Assembly: GCF_009807035.1 (NCBI RefSeq)
Contig: NZ_WUBI01000006.1
Coordinates: 94,012 to 158,011 of the forward strand
DNA from: Paenibacillus dendrobii
GTDB lineage: Bacteria; Bacillota; Bacilli; Paenibacillales; Paenibacillaceae
DNA length: 64,000 bases
Direction of reading: 5' to 3'
Under the pieces are notes generated by a model, which saw only the letters and a list, made by a program, of their open reading frames with translations, did no database searches and had not been told where the DNA came from. The position numbers and the translations under genes were made by a program. Positions 62,746 through 64,000 of the stretch are shown here, piece after piece; the first letter of the stretch is position 1; each line of letters starts with the position of its first letter.

Positions 62746-64000
62746 TTACATGTTTTTTTTATGCATCTCCCGGTACTGTCCTGGCGTCATGCCAGTATGC
62801 TTCTTGAAGACACGGACGAAATAGGGAGGATTGTACTGAACTATGTAAGCGATTTCATTCACCTTGAGATCGGTAGCGAGAAGCAGCTCCATGCACTTGC
62901 ACAAACGCAGCCGGGTCACGTAGTCGATGAAGTTTTCTCCCATTACTTGTTTGAAGCCTCTGCTGAGTTTGAATACGCTGACGCCATACCGATCGGCATA
63001 CTGCTCAAGTGAAATATTCGACAGGAATTCTTCGCGCAGATCGATCTCGATCTTCTCGACTACTTCCTTCATCGCGGTATTGTAGCTTCTGGACAAGGCG
63101 TTCACGTAAGGCCGGATGACCTTGATTTGAAACCATTCAATCATTTCATGCGTCTCCCGGATTTGGAGCAGCATCTCGAACAGTTGCGCGTCTTTATAAA
63201 GATGATGCGGGTTAATGCCCGATTTCCATACCGCATCGTAAATGCTGCCCAGCAGCTTTAACATTCCTTCTTGAACCCGCAGTTCCGTCCCCAAATGATG
63301 CTGAAGTACGGTCATAAATTCGCGAACATGAAGGACTGCCTTTTCCTCTAAGCCCATTCGTAGGTCATGAATGATCTCCCTTTCCAGTTCAAACGGGAAC
63401 GTTGCCGATGAATTCTCCTCCGAGATGAAAAAATCTTGGACGTCAAGCAGTTGGTGTTCTTCGGTCATATTGCGATAACGCAGCGTTCTACGGGCCTCTT
63501 CCAGCATCTCAGGTGTATGCAAAACGGATTCGGACGTTCTGCTGATTACGATCGTTACTTTCAGCCACAACAAGCTTCCGATTGTTGAGACGATATCTTT
63601 GGATAGTTGGAGGAGAATTTTTTTATGGTCCTCTTGTGTCATATCCTTGGACATTACCAGCATAGCTCCCACATGCAAATCCTGGAAGTTAAAAACGTGG
63701 ACATGCTGTGCTCTTGAGCTGCAAAGCTCATCAATGATGTTTGTTGAGGCGAACGCCACGAGTTGCTCATCCTTGCCTGAAACTTTTCCACTCGCCAATC
63801 CATGCAGCTTGACGACGAGAAAGGCAAATCTTTTATCATGAATATTCCATTCGAACTGCTGAAGTCTTTCGGCCACGTCCTGCTCCGTCAAATGGACAAA
63901 TCTCCCTTGGAAAAATTGCTGCAAGAACCCTTCCCGGAGGTAAGGTAAAGACTGTTGGATCCGTGTTTCCAACGCATGCCTTTCCGTAAGCTGCTGCTTC
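62746..64000 (-). CDS. AraC-type response regulator (5' end beyond the window)
   Basis: The minus-strand frame stays open to the window edge (QLTERHALETRIQQSLPYLR), so at least 418 residues are visible and the N-terminal part lies outside. That junction sequence is typical of YesN-type response regulators, in which a receiver domain precedes this linker. The C-terminus has a complete AraC HTH pair: ISLEQYADRYGVSVFKLSRG and LKVNEIAYIVQYNPPYFVRV, ending FKKHTGMTPGQYREM. YesN-type regulators control sugar-ABC operons together with a histidine kinase, probably encoded upstream. Confidence 0.85.
   Translation of the reverse strand, partial: KQQLTERHALETRIQQSLPYLREGFLQQFFQGRFVHLTEQDVAERLQQFEWNIHDKRFAFLVVKLHGLASGKVSGKDEQLVAFASTNIIDELCSSRAQHVHVFNFQDLHVGAMLVMSKDMTQEDHKKILLQLSKDIVSTIGSLLWLKVTIVISRTSESVLHTPEMLEEARRTLRYRNMTEEHQLLDVQDFFISEENSSATFPFELEREIIHDLRMGLEEKAVLHVREFMTVLQHHLGTELRVQEGMLKLLGSIYDAVWKSGINPHHLYKDAQLFEMLLQIRETHEMIEWFQIKVIRPYVNALSRSYNTAMKEVVEKIEIDLREEFLSNISLEQYADRYGVSVFKLSRGFKQVMGENFIDYVTRLRLCKCMELLLATDLKVNEIAYIVQYNPPYFVRVFKKHTGMTPGQYREMHKKNM

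Noticed and set aside
1..64000. CRISPR arrays, rRNA and tRNA genes
   Set aside because: No regularly spaced short repeats and no cloverleaf or rRNA-like sequence was seen on reading both strands; the only regular array is the 285-bp protein repeat.

Overview
The window looks like chromosomal DNA of a spore-forming Bacillota close to Paenibacillus. Evidence is a three-SLH surface protein, a SpoVB-type flippase, a YjfB-family peptide, cre-like CcpA sites, a ROK repressor, a MalT-like LuxR regulator and many AGGAGG-type ribosome binding sites. Most of the core DNA is moderately GC-rich. Two blocks (about 16.4-28.7 kb and 53.2-61.1 kb) are clearly AT-rich and look acquired. No rRNA, tRNA or CRISPR array was seen.

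Layout. 1-2.4 kb: 3' part of a surface protein made of 285-bp Ig-like repeats, a cadherin-like domain and three SLH domains. 3.1-4.4 kb: a HEAT-like protein and a decayed gene. 4.7-15.9 kb: a catabolic cluster with a ROK regulator and its palindromic operator, a ferric/sugar-phosphate-type ABC importer (lipoprotein, ATPase, fused permease), a secreted PIG-L deacetylase with NEW3 and ThuA-like parts, an argininosuccinate-lyase-like enzyme and a BadF-type amino-sugar kinase. It reads as an uptake and breakdown pathway for an N-acylated amino-sugar conjugate whose substrate is not evident.

16.4-28.0 kb: a defence island in one orientation: GHKL ATPase, Z1-domain ATPase, PD-(D/E)XK protein, AIPR protein, C5 cytosine methyltransferase and Vsr endonuclease, followed by an unrecognised protein with a nuclease-like motif and an IS3 relic. 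This matches the GHKL/MORC-Z1-methylase-Vsr type of restriction-like system predicted from gene neighbourhoods.

28.7-39 kb: two paralogous divergent modules (XRE regulator and HEPN-like protein) with a decayed third regulator piece, a likely type I toxin-antitoxin locus, and small housekeeping or stress genes (YdeI-like, GNAT, AlaX-like editing protein, secreted proteins, two Gfo/Idh/MocA dehydrogenases under a cre-like site, YjfB). 39-52.8 kb: DUF4241-like protein, MATE transporter, secreted protein, pyrD-pyrK, serine hydrolase, LuxR-family regulator, YgjP-type metalloprotease, ferritin, GNAT and SpoVB-like flippase.

53.2-61.1 kb: an AT-rich island (orphan PTS EIIC with cre-like site, phosphorylase-like protein, Gfo/Idh/MocA dehydrogenase, HD phosphohydrolase, TPR glycosyltransferase, APH-type kinase and a decayed IS3 element). 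It lies between a truncated and an intact copy of the 3' end of a small alarmone synthetase gene. The IS end coincides with the start of the right-hand copy. 62-64 kb: a GNAT gene behind a leader terminator, and the C-terminal part of an AraC-type response regulator running off the window.
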